The notes beneath the pieces were generated by a model, which saw nothing but the letters and a program-made list of their open reading frames with translations, was not told the DNA's origin and made no database searches. Made by a program: the position numbers and the translations under genes. Positions 42,939 to 51,715 of a stretch of 64,000 nt of DNA are shown piece after piece. Source of the DNA: Brevibacillus sp. SYP-B805 (GTDB lineage: Bacteria > Bacillota > Bacilli > Brevibacillales > Brevibacillaceae); the NCBI RefSeq assembly GCF_011059135.1, contig NZ_JAALGD010000007.1, positions 87,725-151,724 on the forward strand, in the 5' to 3' direction. The stretch's first letter is position 1. The number at the start of each line of letters is the position of its first letter.

Positions 42939-43681
42939 TGTTACTGCAGGATAAGATTGCTTGGGTCACAGGAGCGTCAAGAGGGATTGGCAGGGCAACT
43001 GCAGTAGAATTGGCTTCCCAAGGGGCGACTGTTGTCCTAAGTGCTACTTCTGAAAAAAGCCTACAGGATACAGCAGAAGAGATTGAACTTAAAACAGGCA
43101 AGGCTCCAATGATCATGGGTTATGATGTTTCCGACCCGGTCAGCGTAAAGCAGGCATTTTCTCTTTTTCAGGCCCATTACAAACAATTGGATATTCTCGT
43201 AAACAATGCAGGCGTTATGATGGATGCGCTTCTGCCAATGGTTTCTGAGGAGCAGCTAAATAGAACGATGGCTGTGAATTTGAACGCCGTTATATACCAC
43301 ATGCAATATGCGTCACGATTCATGATGAGGAGGAAAAGCGGATCAATCATCAATGTCAGTTCCATCATGGGAAGATTTGGGAATGTGGGGCAGGTTGTAT
43401 ATGCGGCCAGCAAGGCAGCTATTATTGGGGCAACGCTTTCCGCATCAAAAGAGTTAGCACCTTTTCAGATTCGAGTCAATGCGGTTGCTCCAGGCTTTAT
43501 CGAAACAGATATGACAAAACAGCTTTCTCAGCAAAAATTCGAGGAAAAGTTGAACACTATAAAAATGGGTAGAGCCGGTACTCCAGAGGAAGTGGCTAAG
43601 GTGATACTTTTCCTGAGTTGTGATTGGTCCTCTTATGTAACGGGACAAGTAATCGGAGTAGATGGGGGCATGATCGTATGA
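42938..43681 (+). CDS. FabG-like short-chain reductase
   Basis: 247 residues. VTGASRGIGRATAVE cofactor loop, NNAG at ~90, catalytic Ser in NVSSIMG and Tyr/Lys in VYAASKAA, ending in the QVIGVDGGM tail of 3-oxoacyl-ACP reductases. Next to a dedicated ACP it probably reduces a 3-oxoacyl-ACP to the 3-hydroxyacyl form. Overlaps the next gene by 4 bp. Confidence 0.85.
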   Translation: MLLQDKIAWVTGASRGIGRATAVELASQGATVVLSATSEKSLQDTAEEIELKTGKAPMIMGYDVSDPVSVKQAFSLFQAHYKQLDILVNNAGVMMDALLPMVSEEQLNRTMAVNLNAVIYHMQYASRFMMRRKSGSIINVSSIMGRFGNVGQVVYAASKAAIIGATLSASKELAPFQIRVNAVAPGFIETDMTKQLSQQKFEEKLNTIKMGRAGTPEEVAKVILFLSCDWSSYVTGQVIGVDGGMIV

Positions 43682-45078
43682 GTTTCTGGATGTTGAAACA
43701 TCCGCAGCATCTCACAGCGATCATGGATGAAGAAAGCGGGAAGGAAATTACTTATGGAGAATTAGCCAGTCTGGTTCAAGCTATTATCGGCAAATTGCCT
43801 ACCGCTTCTTCCAAAATGCTCGGTTTCATACTTTGCAATAATGAAGTGGAGCCTTTGATTGCGTATTTGGCAGCGCTACAGAAAAAGGATGCGGTCTGTT
43901 TATTGAATAATGCAATCCACCACAATCTTCTTATTCGGTTGGTTCATTTATATCAGCCTGAGTGGATCTATGCACCTGATGTAGTCGTGTTACCCGAGTC
44001 CTATCAAGTAATCCATCAAAGTGATCGGTACTTCATATGGGTGAAAAAAACGGGTATGTTCCAAGAACACCACCGTATCCATCCGGATGTGGCTGTGTTG
44101 CTTTCCACTTCCGGAACAACAGGAAGTCCCAAATTGGTAAAACTCTCCTACAAGAATATTCAAGCGAATGCGGAGTCTATTGCTCAGTATCTGGAACTGC
44201 AGCAGGAAGACAGGCCAATTACGACGCTTCCAATGCATTACTCCTACGGTTTATCTGTTATTCACAGCCATTTCCAAGTAGGGGCCACTGTATTATTGAC
44301 GAATCAAAGTGTGACAAGCAAGAGATTTTGGGATTTTTTTCGAGAGAGGAAAGCAACTTCTCTTGCTGGTGTTCCGTTTATTTATCAAATGTTGGAGCGT
44401 TTAAAGCTTCATACAATGAACTTGCCGTCCTTACGTACCCTTACGCAAGCTGGTGGCAGACTGGAGCCCCGATTGGTGAAACATTTCCATCAAATGGCCA
44501 TGCAAAAACAGTGGCGTTTTTTTGTCATGTATGGGCAAACAGAAGCTACGGCACGTATAAGTTATGTCCCACCTGATCGACTATCGGGAAAAGAGGATTC
44601 GATCGGGGTAGCGATTCCCCAAGGAAAATTATCGATCGATGAGGGAACTCAAGAACTCATCTATGAGGGTCCAAATGTAATGCTCGGTTATGCAAATTCA
44701 CGTGAAGATTTGGGAAAAGGCGATGAATATCACGGCATCTTGCGTACGGGGGATTTGGGCAAGATGGATGAAGATGGGTTTTTCTATATTACCGGGCGTT
44801 TGAAGCGATTTATTAAGCTATTTGGATTGCGCGTCAATCTTGATGAAGTTGAACGGGCGTTGGAAAAAGTAATTCCGGTTACAGTCGCTTGTGTTGGAGA
44901 TGATCGGATGTTGGCGATTATACTGGAAAACGAGGAGTATGCAGACAAAGCGAAAACTGAAGTCATCCATCTTTATAAATTGCATTCGTCGGCTGTTCAA
45001 GTGAAAGTGGTTCCAGAAATCTTCCGAACGGCAAACGGAAAGATAGATTACACAAAAATCACAGAGATGGTGATGTGA
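43678..45078 (+). CDS. AMP-dependent acid-thiol/ACP ligase
   Basis: 466 residues; adenylates a carboxylic acid and loads it on a thiol. ATG 43678 overlaps the previous stop (ATGA). ANL signatures: LLSTSGTTGSPKLVKLSYKN (~141-160), MYGQTEATARISY, RTGDLGKMDEDGFFYITGR and the catalytic Lys region ANGKIDYTK at the end. Short for the family, matching the small fatty-acyl-AMP or ACP ligases of glycan and polyketide clusters. Likely partner: the ACP at 42705. Acid not identifiable. Confidence 0.8.
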   Translation: MSFWMLKHPQHLTAIMDEESGKEITYGELASLVQAIIGKLPTASSKMLGFILCNNEVEPLIAYLAALQKKDAVCLLNNAIHHNLLIRLVHLYQPEWIYAPDVVVLPESYQVIHQSDRYFIWVKKTGMFQEHHRIHPDVAVLLSTSGTTGSPKLVKLSYKNIQANAESIAQYLELQQEDRPITTLPMHYSYGLSVIHSHFQVGATVLLTNQSVTSKRFWDFFRERKATSLAGVPFIYQMLERLKLHTMNLPSLRTLTQAGGRLEPRLVKHFHQMAMQKQWRFFVMYGQTEATARISYVPPDRLSGKEDSIGVAIPQGKLSIDEGTQELIYEGPNVMLGYANSREDLGKGDEYHGILRTGDLGKMDEDGFFYITGRLKRFIKLFGLRVNLDEVERALEKVIPVTVACVGDDRMLAIILENEEYADKAKTEVIHLYKLHSSAVQVKVVPEIFRTANGKIDYTKITEMVM

Positions 45079-46151
45079 ATTGTATGGATAGATTTTTTGA
45101 AAACGTGTTTCACTTGGAAAAGGCTAAGAAACAGGAGTATTTGCTGGATGAACTGAATAAGGCGATTCTTTGGCATTACAACCATTGCCAGGAATACAAG
45201 AAGATGCTTGACACGCTTGGAAAGAAGGGGGGGCACTATCATTCCTTAGAGGACTTGCCCATGCTTCCTGTTCAGTTATTTAAGATGATCGATCTGGTTA
45301 GCGTCCCACGTGAGAACGTCATTAAAATACTTACATCAAGTGGAACGACTTCTCAACAGGTGTCCAGGATTTTCTTGGATCGTGTCACGTCTTCTCTTCA
45401 AACGAAGGCGCTGATTTCCATTGTTGGCTCTTACATTGGATCACATCGTCACCCAATGATTATTTTGGATACCAAGTCAGTCTTAACGAATCGATCCTCT
45501 TTTAATGCAAGAGGTGCAGGTATCCTCGGTTTCTCCAATTTCGGCAGAGATCACCTCTATTTGCTTGATGAACAATATAACATTCAGTGGTCACAGTTGG
45601 AAGCCTTTCTGGAGAAACATAAAGGGGAAAAAATTCTTTTATTTGGTTTCACGTTTATGATTTGGAGATACGTTTACCAGGTTTGCAAGAAGATGGACAA
45701 AAAGCTTGACTTGACTAACAGCGTGTTGATCCACGGTGGCGGTTGGAAAAAACTTTTGGATCAGCAAGTTGATAACGTTACATTTAACCGAAGTCTGCGC
45801 GAGCAGTTAGGCATCCAATCTGTGCACAATTATTATGGTATGGTGGAACAGATTGGCTCTATTTTTATGGAATGCGAAGAAGGTTTTTTTCACGCCCCCA
45901 GTTTCTCCGATGTCATTATACGTGATCCCAAAACCTTACAAGTTCTCCCGTTTGGTGAAGAGGGATTAATTCAGGTGTTGAGTGTGCTTCCCAAAAGTTA
46001 TCCGGGGAACATTTTGCTCACGGAGGATCTGGGAACCGTATATGGGGAAGATAATTGCAAGTGTGGGAGAAAAGGGAAAATCTTTTTGATTAAGGGAAGG
46101 CTACCGGCTGCAGAGTTGAGAGGATGCAGCGATGTATACTCTTACCAATAG
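45075..46151 (+). CDS. LuxE-like acyl-protein synthetase
   Basis: 358 residues from GTG 45075, which overlaps the upstream stop (GTGA) as the neighbouring genes do; ATG 45084 is an alternative. LuxE in luminous bacteria activates a fatty acid as acyl-AMP and passes it to LuxC. Motifs: ILTSSGTTSQQVSRIFLD, VLIHGGGWKKL, NYYGMVEQIGSIF, LLTEDLGTVYGEDNCKCGRKGKIF. No luciferase genes are present, so the role must be biosynthetic. Confidence 0.8.
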   Translation: MNCMDRFFENVFHLEKAKKQEYLLDELNKAILWHYNHCQEYKKMLDTLGKKGGHYHSLEDLPMLPVQLFKMIDLVSVPRENVIKILTSSGTTSQQVSRIFLDRVTSSLQTKALISIVGSYIGSHRHPMIILDTKSVLTNRSSFNARGAGILGFSNFGRDHLYLLDEQYNIQWSQLEAFLEKHKGEKILLFGFTFMIWRYVYQVCKKMDKKLDLTNSVLIHGGGWKKLLDQQVDNVTFNRSLREQLGIQSVHNYYGMVEQIGSIFMECEEGFFHAPSFSDVIIRDPKTLQVLPFGEEGLIQVLSVLPKSYPGNILLTEDLGTVYGEDNCKCGRKGKIFLIKGRLPAAELRGCSDVYSYQ

Positions 46152-46161
46152 GAGGTAAGAA

Positions 46162-47394
46162 ATGGATATTCTGATTTCTATGGAACAAGAAAATCGATCC
46201 GATTGGAAAAACCAAATTGAGCAGGTATCTTCCCAGACTCTGTTAGAGCCGTTTCATGAAAGTATGCTGGATTTTTTACATGAGTTATCAAGGCGAATAT
46301 TGCTTAACAAAACAATGCGGAACTTTCCCGAGTTGATGGCAATGGCCCATTGGCTAAGGCCGGCTCACATTCGCCAAATTAGAGATCATTATTTTCGGAT
46401 GGCTAGCCCCGATACAGTAAACCTCCCGCGGGGGGTGGTGTTACATTTTGCTCCCTCGAACGTCGATACAATTTTTATTTATTCATGGGTACTGTCCATG
46501 CTGGTGGGGAATATCAACATCATTCGGCTGTCTCGAAAAAGAAGCCAACAGATTGAAGTAATCCTTCAAATCATAGGAGAAATACTTTCCAAAGAGGAAT
46601 ACAGCCAGATACGTTCTCGAACGGTGCTACTAAGTTATGACCATGATGATGAAATTACAAGAGAGCTGTCTGCCAAGTGTCAATTGCGTGTTATCTGGGG
46701 GGGAGATGAAACGGTTCGAAAGATTCGCTCCATCCCATTACCTCCATCTGCTATTGAAATGGTTTTTGCTGATCGGTTTTCAGTGGCAGCGCTAAAAGCG
46801 GATGCAGTTTTGACAGCATCTGAGCAGGTTTTTTCGGAGTTACTTCGGAATTTCTTTAATGATGTATTCTGGTTTGATCAATTAGCATGTTCCTCACCAA
46901 AGACGGTGTTTTGGATTGGTGAAGACAATGAGATTACCGCTGCAAAAACGAAATTTTGGAATGCCTTCTCTGAGCATGTAAACCATTATTATCAGAAGGA
47001 GTTACCGGCAATTGGCATTAGGCGGATGGCTGTAGCTTATCGCTATGCTTCCATGCCAGAGACAAGAAAGGTACTCATGAAGACGGTTTCTCCAGTACGA
47101 ATTCAATCGAATGAATTGAATATGCAGATGCGGGAGATCCATTGTGGAAGCGGAGTTTTCATAGAAATCGAAGTTCCGACATTATCTCATCTGGCCAACC
47201 ATCTTACAATCAAAGACCAAACGTTGTCTGTATTTGGCTTTCAAAAGGACGAGCTGGTTCATTTTGTCAAGACCTTACCTAATAGGGCTATCGATCGGAT
47301 TGTTCCAATCGGACAGTCACTAAATTTTTCCGTGGTGTGGGACGGGTATAATTTGTTTCAATACTTTTCTAGAGAAGTATCCGTGAACGTATAA
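46162..47394 (+). CDS. LuxC-like acyl reductase
   Basis: 410 residues. Reduces an activated acyl group to an aldehyde with NADPH. LuxC fold: HFAPSNVDTIFIYSWVLSMLVGN, NIIRLSRK, the GGDE at ~187 and the nucleophile Cys243 in FDQLACSSPKTVFW. Directly after LuxE with 10 bp between. Ends at a strong bidirectional terminator that closes the island. Confidence 0.83.
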   Translation: MDILISMEQENRSDWKNQIEQVSSQTLLEPFHESMLDFLHELSRRILLNKTMRNFPELMAMAHWLRPAHIRQIRDHYFRMASPDTVNLPRGVVLHFAPSNVDTIFIYSWVLSMLVGNINIIRLSRKRSQQIEVILQIIGEILSKEEYSQIRSRTVLLSYDHDDEITRELSAKCQLRVIWGGDETVRKIRSIPLPPSAIEMVFADRFSVAALKADAVLTASEQVFSELLRNFFNDVFWFDQLACSSPKTVFWIGEDNEITAAKTKFWNAFSEHVNHYYQKELPAIGIRRMAVAYRYASMPETRKVLMKTVSPVRIQSNELNMQMREIHCGSGVFIEIEVPTLSHLANHLTIKDQTLSVFGFQKDELVHFVKTLPNRAIDRIVPIGQSLNFSVVWDGYNLFQYFSREVSVNV

Positions 47395-47402
47395 TAAAGA
47401 TT

Positions 47403-47457
47403 AAACCGAAAAAAGTAGGACAATTTCATTATTGGGCTACTTTTTTCGGTTTTTTAG
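47403..47457 (+). terminator. Bidirectional terminator closing the glycan island
   Basis: Perfect 16-bp stem AAACCGAAAAAAGTAG/CTACTTTTTTCGGTTT followed by TTTAG; A-rich on the left arm, so usable by the minus-strand yjfB transcript too. 47458-47596 holds no gene. Confidence 0.9.
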
Positions 47458-47596
47458 AATCTGTTGAATTTTACAAGGATCGTCAATGGTAATGTGAGCG
47501 TCGAAATGGGAGCCAAGGTTGCTGTAAGTCTCTTGGATACACTGTTATGTTAAAACTGAGCAGGGACAAACTCAACTTAGATAAAGCAGACTCAAT

Positions 47597-47788
47597 TTAT
47601 ATCTTTATGTCTAGATGAATACCTAAAAAAGGATGCGGCGCTTGGGTGATCGCTTGCGTCTGGGTAAGATTCTGAATCATAGCGGTTGCTGCTGCCGCTT
47701 GCGAAGAATTCGCCATATTGAGAAGAGCCATATTAACGGTATGCTGCAAAATGCTCAGCTGGGTACTCATGAAACTGCCAATGTCCAT
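47597..47788 (-). CDS. YjfB family protein
   Basis: 63 residues on the minus strand, start MDIGSFM (an ATG one codon earlier is possible) with GAGGTGAG upstream. C-terminal APHPFLGIHLDIKI is the family signature (PHPxLGxxLDxxV). YjfB proteins of Bacilli are small and of unknown function. A sigma-D promoter lies 40 bp upstream, placing it in the motility regulon. Confidence 0.8.
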   Translation of the reverse strand: MDIGSFMSTQLSILQHTVNMALLNMANSSQAAAATAMIQNLTQTQAITQAPHPFLGIHLDIKI

Positions 47789-47828
47789 CATACTCACCTC
47801 TTCCGGTTTGATTTTGGCCTCATTTGAT

Positions 47829-47856
47829 CTATCGGCCAATTGGCTAGAATTGTTTA
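47829..47856 (-). promoter_or_regulatory. Sigma-D promoter of yjfB
   Basis: On the minus strand TAAA (47856-47853), 16-bp spacer, GCCGATAG (47836-47829). Confidence 0.75.
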
Positions 47857-47953
47857 CCCCTCCTTCAATTTCCCTCCTTTCAACAACTCTACCATCTGCT
47901 ATAATAAAAACGTTATTCTCGACAAATATTGACCAATTCTGGCGGGTGACCCT

Positions 47954-48769
47954 ATGTTTTCGACGAAGAGACGATCACTGCTCCTGATCGCGGTGGTTCT
48001 GGTAATTCTCGTTCACGCGGTCTACCTGAATGGCAGCATGAAAGAACTTCTGAACGTGACCGCCATCGAGCTGGTATCGCTCTCGATCATCATTTCTTAC
48101 GCCATCAAGCGCAAGCACATTGAGCTTCGGCCGCTGGTGCGTCTGCTGGTGTATGGACGAGCCGGGGAAGTGGAGGAGACGATCAAGCGTTTCTATTACT
48201 ATGCGCTGGTGCAGAAGGAGCAGGGACATCTGGCGCTGGAAAAGGAGCTGATGAAGGAGCCGGATTCGTTCGTGCGCCGCGGCGGCCTGCTGGCCATCGA
48301 AGGGCTGGCTGAGGAGGAGCTGCGGCTGATCCTGGAAAACGAACTCAAAGGGGAGCAGTACCGTTACCAGCAGATCGGCGGGATGTTTCGGCTGATCAGC
48401 CTGCTTGCGCCAGGGATGGGACTTGTCGGGACACTCTTGGGGATGACGGGCGTGCTGAAAACCCTCTCCGATTTCACGCAGACGGGTCACAGCCTGAGCG
48501 CCTCCGTCGTGGCCACGCTGTACGGGGCCATGCTGGCCAACCTGTTCGCGCTGCCCTGCTACTATCGTCTCATGGACATCCACGACCGGGAGATGTTTGA
48601 GAAGCGGCTCTACATCGAAGGCTGCATCGGTCTGCAGCGGATGGAGACGCCGCGGGTGCTGTTTGAGAAACTGAATTCGTTCCTGCCGGAGGACCGTAAG
48701 ATGGTGCTGATCAAGCAGCCCGGCAGCATGAGGGGAACGATCGAAAGGCAGGCCCACCATGCAGGATGA
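47954..48769 (+). CDS. MotA/ExbB-type proton channel protein
   Basis: 271 residues. Four hydrophobic segments (about 8-28, 35-52, 145-172, 180-205) around a large cytoplasmic loop (~55-140) rich in charged residues; MotA core PGMGLVGTLLGMTGVL and SVVATLYGAMLANLFALP. Together with the MotB-like protein it forms the stator that drives the flagellar motor by proton or sodium flow. Its loop lacks the exact MotA consensus, so it is a divergent MotA (MotP-like possible). Overlaps the next gene by 11 bp. Confidence 0.78.
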   Translation: MFSTKRRSLLLIAVVLVILVHAVYLNGSMKELLNVTAIELVSLSIIISYAIKRKHIELRPLVRLLVYGRAGEVEETIKRFYYYALVQKEQGHLALEKELMKEPDSFVRRGGLLAIEGLAEEELRLILENELKGEQYRYQQIGGMFRLISLLAPGMGLVGTLLGMTGVLKTLSDFTQTGHSLSASVVATLYGAMLANLFALPCYYRLMDIHDREMFEKRLYIEGCIGLQRMETPRVLFEKLNSFLPEDRKMVLIKQPGSMRGTIERQAHHAG

Positions 48770-49526
48770 GCGCCTGTACGATGAAAAGGAGCTGGAGAAA
48801 AGCTGGCTGATCAGCTACAGCGACTTGTTTACCCTGTTGTTCGTGATCATCCTGATCATCGCCGCCGCCCACTCCGCCCATCTGGAGGCGCGCCTCGACG
48901 AGGTGAAAAAGGCGGAAACGAAGCAGCAGGCGGAGCTGAAGGAAGCGATCGCGAGCAAGGATATCCTGTCGCTGCAAAAGCTGGAGCTGCAGCGTGACAT
49001 CGCGGCCCTGGAGGCCAAACGTGACGAGCTCCGCCAACAGACGCAGCAGGTGCAGAGCGAAACGGACGATGCCGAGCAGGACAGGCAGACCGTTAACAAC
49101 GAACTGGCCGCGGCGCTTCAGGAGGTAAACGTCCAATTTGTCGAAACAGCAGAAGGGCTGAGGATCCGTTTGCCGGAAACCATCCTGTTTGCCAGCGGAT
49201 CGGCTGATCTGCAGGAAGACGGGAAAAAGCTGGTCGGCACCATCGCGGAGGTGCTGAAACGCTTTCCGCAGCGCGTCCGCATCGAGGGCTACACAGACAA
49301 CGTGCCGATCAGGAAAGGGATCTACCGCTCCAATTGGGAGCTTTCGTCCGCGCGGGCCATCTCCGTCATGCGGGAAATGGTGGATCAGCACGGACTGGCT
49401 CCTTCCCGCTTTGTGGTGGCCGGTTGGGGCGAAGCCAATCCCGTCGTGGACAACTCGAATGAGGAGAACCGGGCGCGCAACCGTCGGGTGGAGATCGTGA
49501 TCCTGGCGGAAAAAGAGAAAAACTAA
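48759..49526 (+). CDS. MotB/OmpA-type stator protein
   Basis: 255 residues. Single membrane segment SWLISYSDLFTLLFVIILII holding the ion-binding Asp22; a coiled-coil region (~45-115) and a C-terminal OmpA-like peptidoglycan-binding domain (LFASGSADLQEDG, IEGYTDNVPI, NWELSSARAISV, RARNRRVEI). Longer coiled coil than typical MotB. Pairs with the MotA-like protein upstream. Whether H+ or Na+ driven cannot be told. Confidence 0.83.
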   Translation: MQDERLYDEKELEKSWLISYSDLFTLLFVIILIIAAAHSAHLEARLDEVKKAETKQQAELKEAIASKDILSLQKLELQRDIAALEAKRDELRQQTQQVQSETDDAEQDRQTVNNELAAALQEVNVQFVETAEGLRIRLPETILFASGSADLQEDGKKLVGTIAEVLKRFPQRVRIEGYTDNVPIRKGIYRSNWELSSARAISVMREMVDQHGLAPSRFVVAGWGEANPVVDNSNEENRARNRRVEIVILAEKEKN

Positions 49527-49654
49527 TTTTTTGATAAAAAAAATTTGCAGAGAAGGATTCAGCGAAAGAACAGAGAACGTAGTTCATGGTGATTTTTGTG
49601 TTTCGTCCATCCTGAGAAAGCGCATCGATGACGGAGCAAAAAGAAATCCCCAGC

Positions 49655-49699
49655 TTGTGCACAACTTGTTGTGGATAATGTGGACAACTTTGTGGAGAA
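49655..49699. other. Cluster of DnaA-box-like 9-mers
   Basis: Within 45 bp: TTGTGCACA (49655), perfect TGTGGATAA (49670-49678), TGTGGACAA (49679-49687) and TGTGGAGAA (49691-49699). The first is a variant; the others face one way. No dnaA or dnaN is near, so this is not oriC; a regulatory or titration site is possible. It lies in the 244-bp gap before the amino-acid ABC genes. Confidence 0.6.
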
Positions 49700-49770
49700 T
49701 GCATAGCGGTTTGATCTTCCATGTGGACAGTACTGGGGAAAAAGACTTAGAAACAGAAGGGGGCTTTTCA

Positions 49771-50589
49771 ATGAAGATCGGGAAGAAATGGGCAGCATCC
49801 TTAACACTGGCGGTAAGCTTCAGCCTGCTCCTGGCTGGCTGTGGCAGCGGCGGCAATCAGGCGGCTGGAGGCAATCAAGCGTCCGGCGGCGGCCAGGCCG
49901 CAGGTGGCAGCACCGAGAAAGTGTATGTGGTAGGGACGGATGCGGCGTATCCTCCGTTTGAAAAAATGGAAGCGGACAAAATCACCGGTTTTGACATCGA
50001 AGTGATCCAGGCGGTGGCGGATGCGGCCGGCATCAAGATCGAAGTGAAAAACACCGGTTGGGACCCGCTGTTTGACGGCATCGATAAAGGCAATGTGGAC
50101 ATTGGCATTTCCGCGATCACGATAACGGATGAGCGCAAGCAGAAATACGATTTCTCCGAGCCGTATTTTGAAGCGCATCAGTTGATTCTGCTGCCGGAAG
50201 ACTCGACGGTAACGAAGCTGGCTGATCTGAAAGGGAAGAAAATCGGCGTTCAGTCGGCAACGACCGGCGAACAAGTGGTGAAAAAAGCATTCGGCGATAC
50301 GTATGAAGGAATCAAGGGCTATGATGATACGCCATCTGCCGTGGATGATTTCTTCAACGGCCGCGTTGATGCGGTGGTAGCCGACAACGCCGTCCTGCAA
50401 GACTATGCGAAGAAAATCACCGACAAAAAATACAAACTGGTGAAAGATGATTCGTTTGAGGTTGAAAACTACGGCATCATGGTGAAAAAAGGGAACACCG
50501 AACTGCTGGACAAGATCAACCAGGGATTGAAAACAATCAAGGATAACGGGAAACTGAAAGAGATCCACACCAAATACTTCGGTGAATAA
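49771..50589 (+). CDS. Amino-acid ABC transporter substrate-binding lipoprotein
   Basis: 272 residues; ATG 49771 has GAAGGGGG 8 bp upstream. Lipobox LLAGCG puts Cys24 as the lipidated residue, followed by a Gly/Ala/Gln-rich linker. SBP family 3 fold: VVGTDAAYPPFEK (substrate entry), ITGFDIEVIQAVADAAG, IGISAITITDERKQKYDFSEPYFEA, KKIGVQSATTGEQV, NGRVDAVVADNAV. Related to GlnH/ArtP-type proteins; polar amino acid likely, exact ligand unknown. Confidence 0.87.
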   Translation: MKIGKKWAASLTLAVSFSLLLAGCGSGGNQAAGGNQASGGGQAAGGSTEKVYVVGTDAAYPPFEKMEADKITGFDIEVIQAVADAAGIKIEVKNTGWDPLFDGIDKGNVDIGISAITITDERKQKYDFSEPYFEAHQLILLPEDSTVTKLADLKGKKIGVQSATTGEQVVKKAFGDTYEGIKGYDDTPSAVDDFFNGRVDAVVADNAVLQDYAKKITDKKYKLVKDDSFEVENYGIMVKKGNTELLDKINQGLKTIKDNGKLKEIHTKYFGE

Positions 50590-50715
50590 TCATCTCGGCA
50601 ACGCGGGGCGGGTACGTCTTTGGGCGTACCCGCTTTCCATTACGCGGCTCGCTTGGCTAACGCCCGGGCAAGAGCCTGTCGGGTTTATTGGACCGATCAT
50701 CGAGAGGAGGGGACA

Positions 50716-51393
50716 TTGTTGAACTGGGGTGTCATTGCGACTTACCAGGATTTATTCATCCGGGGCGTCATCAATACCATTATCCTGACAAGTGTAGCTA
50801 CGATCTTGGGAACCGTGTTTGGTTTGTTTATCGGGTTGGGAAAAATGTCGAAAAATCCCTTGCTGAAAGTTCCGGCATCGATTTATGTCGAGTTGTTCCG
50901 GGGAACCCCGATGTTCGTGCAGATCTTCCTGGTTCACTTTGCGATCATTCCGTCCATCTGGAAAACGTTTTTTCCTGAAGCGGAGATTCCAAGCGGCATG
51001 TTTTCCGGATTTGTGGCGCTTTCGTTGAACGCTGCTGCCTACATTGCCGAGATTTTCCGTGCGGGGATCCAGTCGATTGACGTTGGGCAAATGGAGGCGG
51101 CTCGTTCGCTGGGAATGACAAGAGGAATGGCCATGCGCCTCATTATCATCCCTCAGGCGTTTTTGCGCATGCTGCCCGCGCTGGGGAACGAATTTATCGC
51201 TTTGCTGAAGGATTCGTCCCTGCTGGCCGTGATTGCCACGCCGGAGATCTTCTACGCGGCCATGAGCGTAGCCAAGAATACCTTTGAGCGGTATCCGCCG
51301 TACCTGACGGCAGCAGCCATCTATCTCGTGCTCACCCTGTTCCTGTCCCGGGTGGTGGTGCGAGGTCTCGAGAAACGTTATACCCCGAAGTGA
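50716..51393 (+). CDS. Amino-acid ABC transporter permease
   Basis: 225 residues from TTG 50716 (or 50719), with GAGAGGAGGGG immediately upstream; the earlier in-frame ORF has no ribosome site. Five membrane segments; the EAA loop ARSLGMTRGMAMRLIIIPQAFLRMLPALGNEFIALLKDSSL binds the ATPase. HEP-type permease like GlnP. No ATPase gene follows, so it must borrow one from elsewhere. 127 bp after the binding-protein gene. Confidence 0.83.
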   Translation: MLNWGVIATYQDLFIRGVINTIILTSVATILGTVFGLFIGLGKMSKNPLLKVPASIYVELFRGTPMFVQIFLVHFAIIPSIWKTFFPEAEIPSGMFSGFVALSLNAAAYIAEIFRAGIQSIDVGQMEAARSLGMTRGMAMRLIIIPQAFLRMLPALGNEFIALLKDSSLLAVIATPEIFYAAMSVAKNTFERYPPYLTAAAIYLVLTLFLSRVVVRGLEKRYTPK

Positions 51394-51400
51394 GGATCAT

Positions 51401-51429
51401 TTGACTTTCCAAATGCTGTAGGATATATT
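51401..51429 (+). promoter_or_regulatory. Sigma-A promoter of the cold-shock gene
   Basis: TTGACT at 51401-51406, 17-bp spacer, TATATT at 51424-51429, 55 bp leader to the ATG. Confidence 0.75.
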
Positions 51430-51484
51430 CGACTCATGAGACGTCAATCTCATACAAGTTTGTAAACGGAAAGGAATGTATTGC

Positions 51485-51682
51485 ATGCTGGGTAAAGTAA
51501 AATGGTTCAACGCTGAGAAGGGGTACGGTTTTATCGAGCGCGAAGACGGCGGCGACGTATTCGTTCATTATTCCGCCATCAAAGCGGAAGGGTTCAAAAC
51601 CCTGGACGAAGGTCAAGCGGTTGAGTTTGACATTGTTGACGGCGATCGCGGTCCGCAAGCGGCAAACGTGGTGAAACTGTAA
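51485..51682 (+). CDS. Cold-shock protein (CspA/CspB family)
   Basis: 65 residues, one OB fold; RNA chaperone binding single-stranded nucleic acid. RNP1 [10 protein letters not shown]2 [11 protein letters not shown] 51485 with AAAGGAAT upstream; a GTG at 51476 is in frame. Length and sequence match Bacillus Csp proteins. Confidence 0.95.
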   Translation: MLGKVKWFNAEKGYGFIEREDGGDVFVHYSAIKAEGFKTLDEGQAVEFDIVDGDRGPQAANVVKL

Positions 51683-51715
51683 CTGAAAGCGCTTTCCACT
51701 TTTCGACCTACATCA

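Noticed and set aside
45075-47394. Bioluminescence genes
   Set aside because: Only LuxE- and LuxC-like proteins are present, no luciferase subunits; context is glycan synthesis.
49655-49699. Chromosomal origin of replication
   Set aside because: No dnaA, dnaN, rpmH or AT-rich unwinding region nearby; only a short box cluster.
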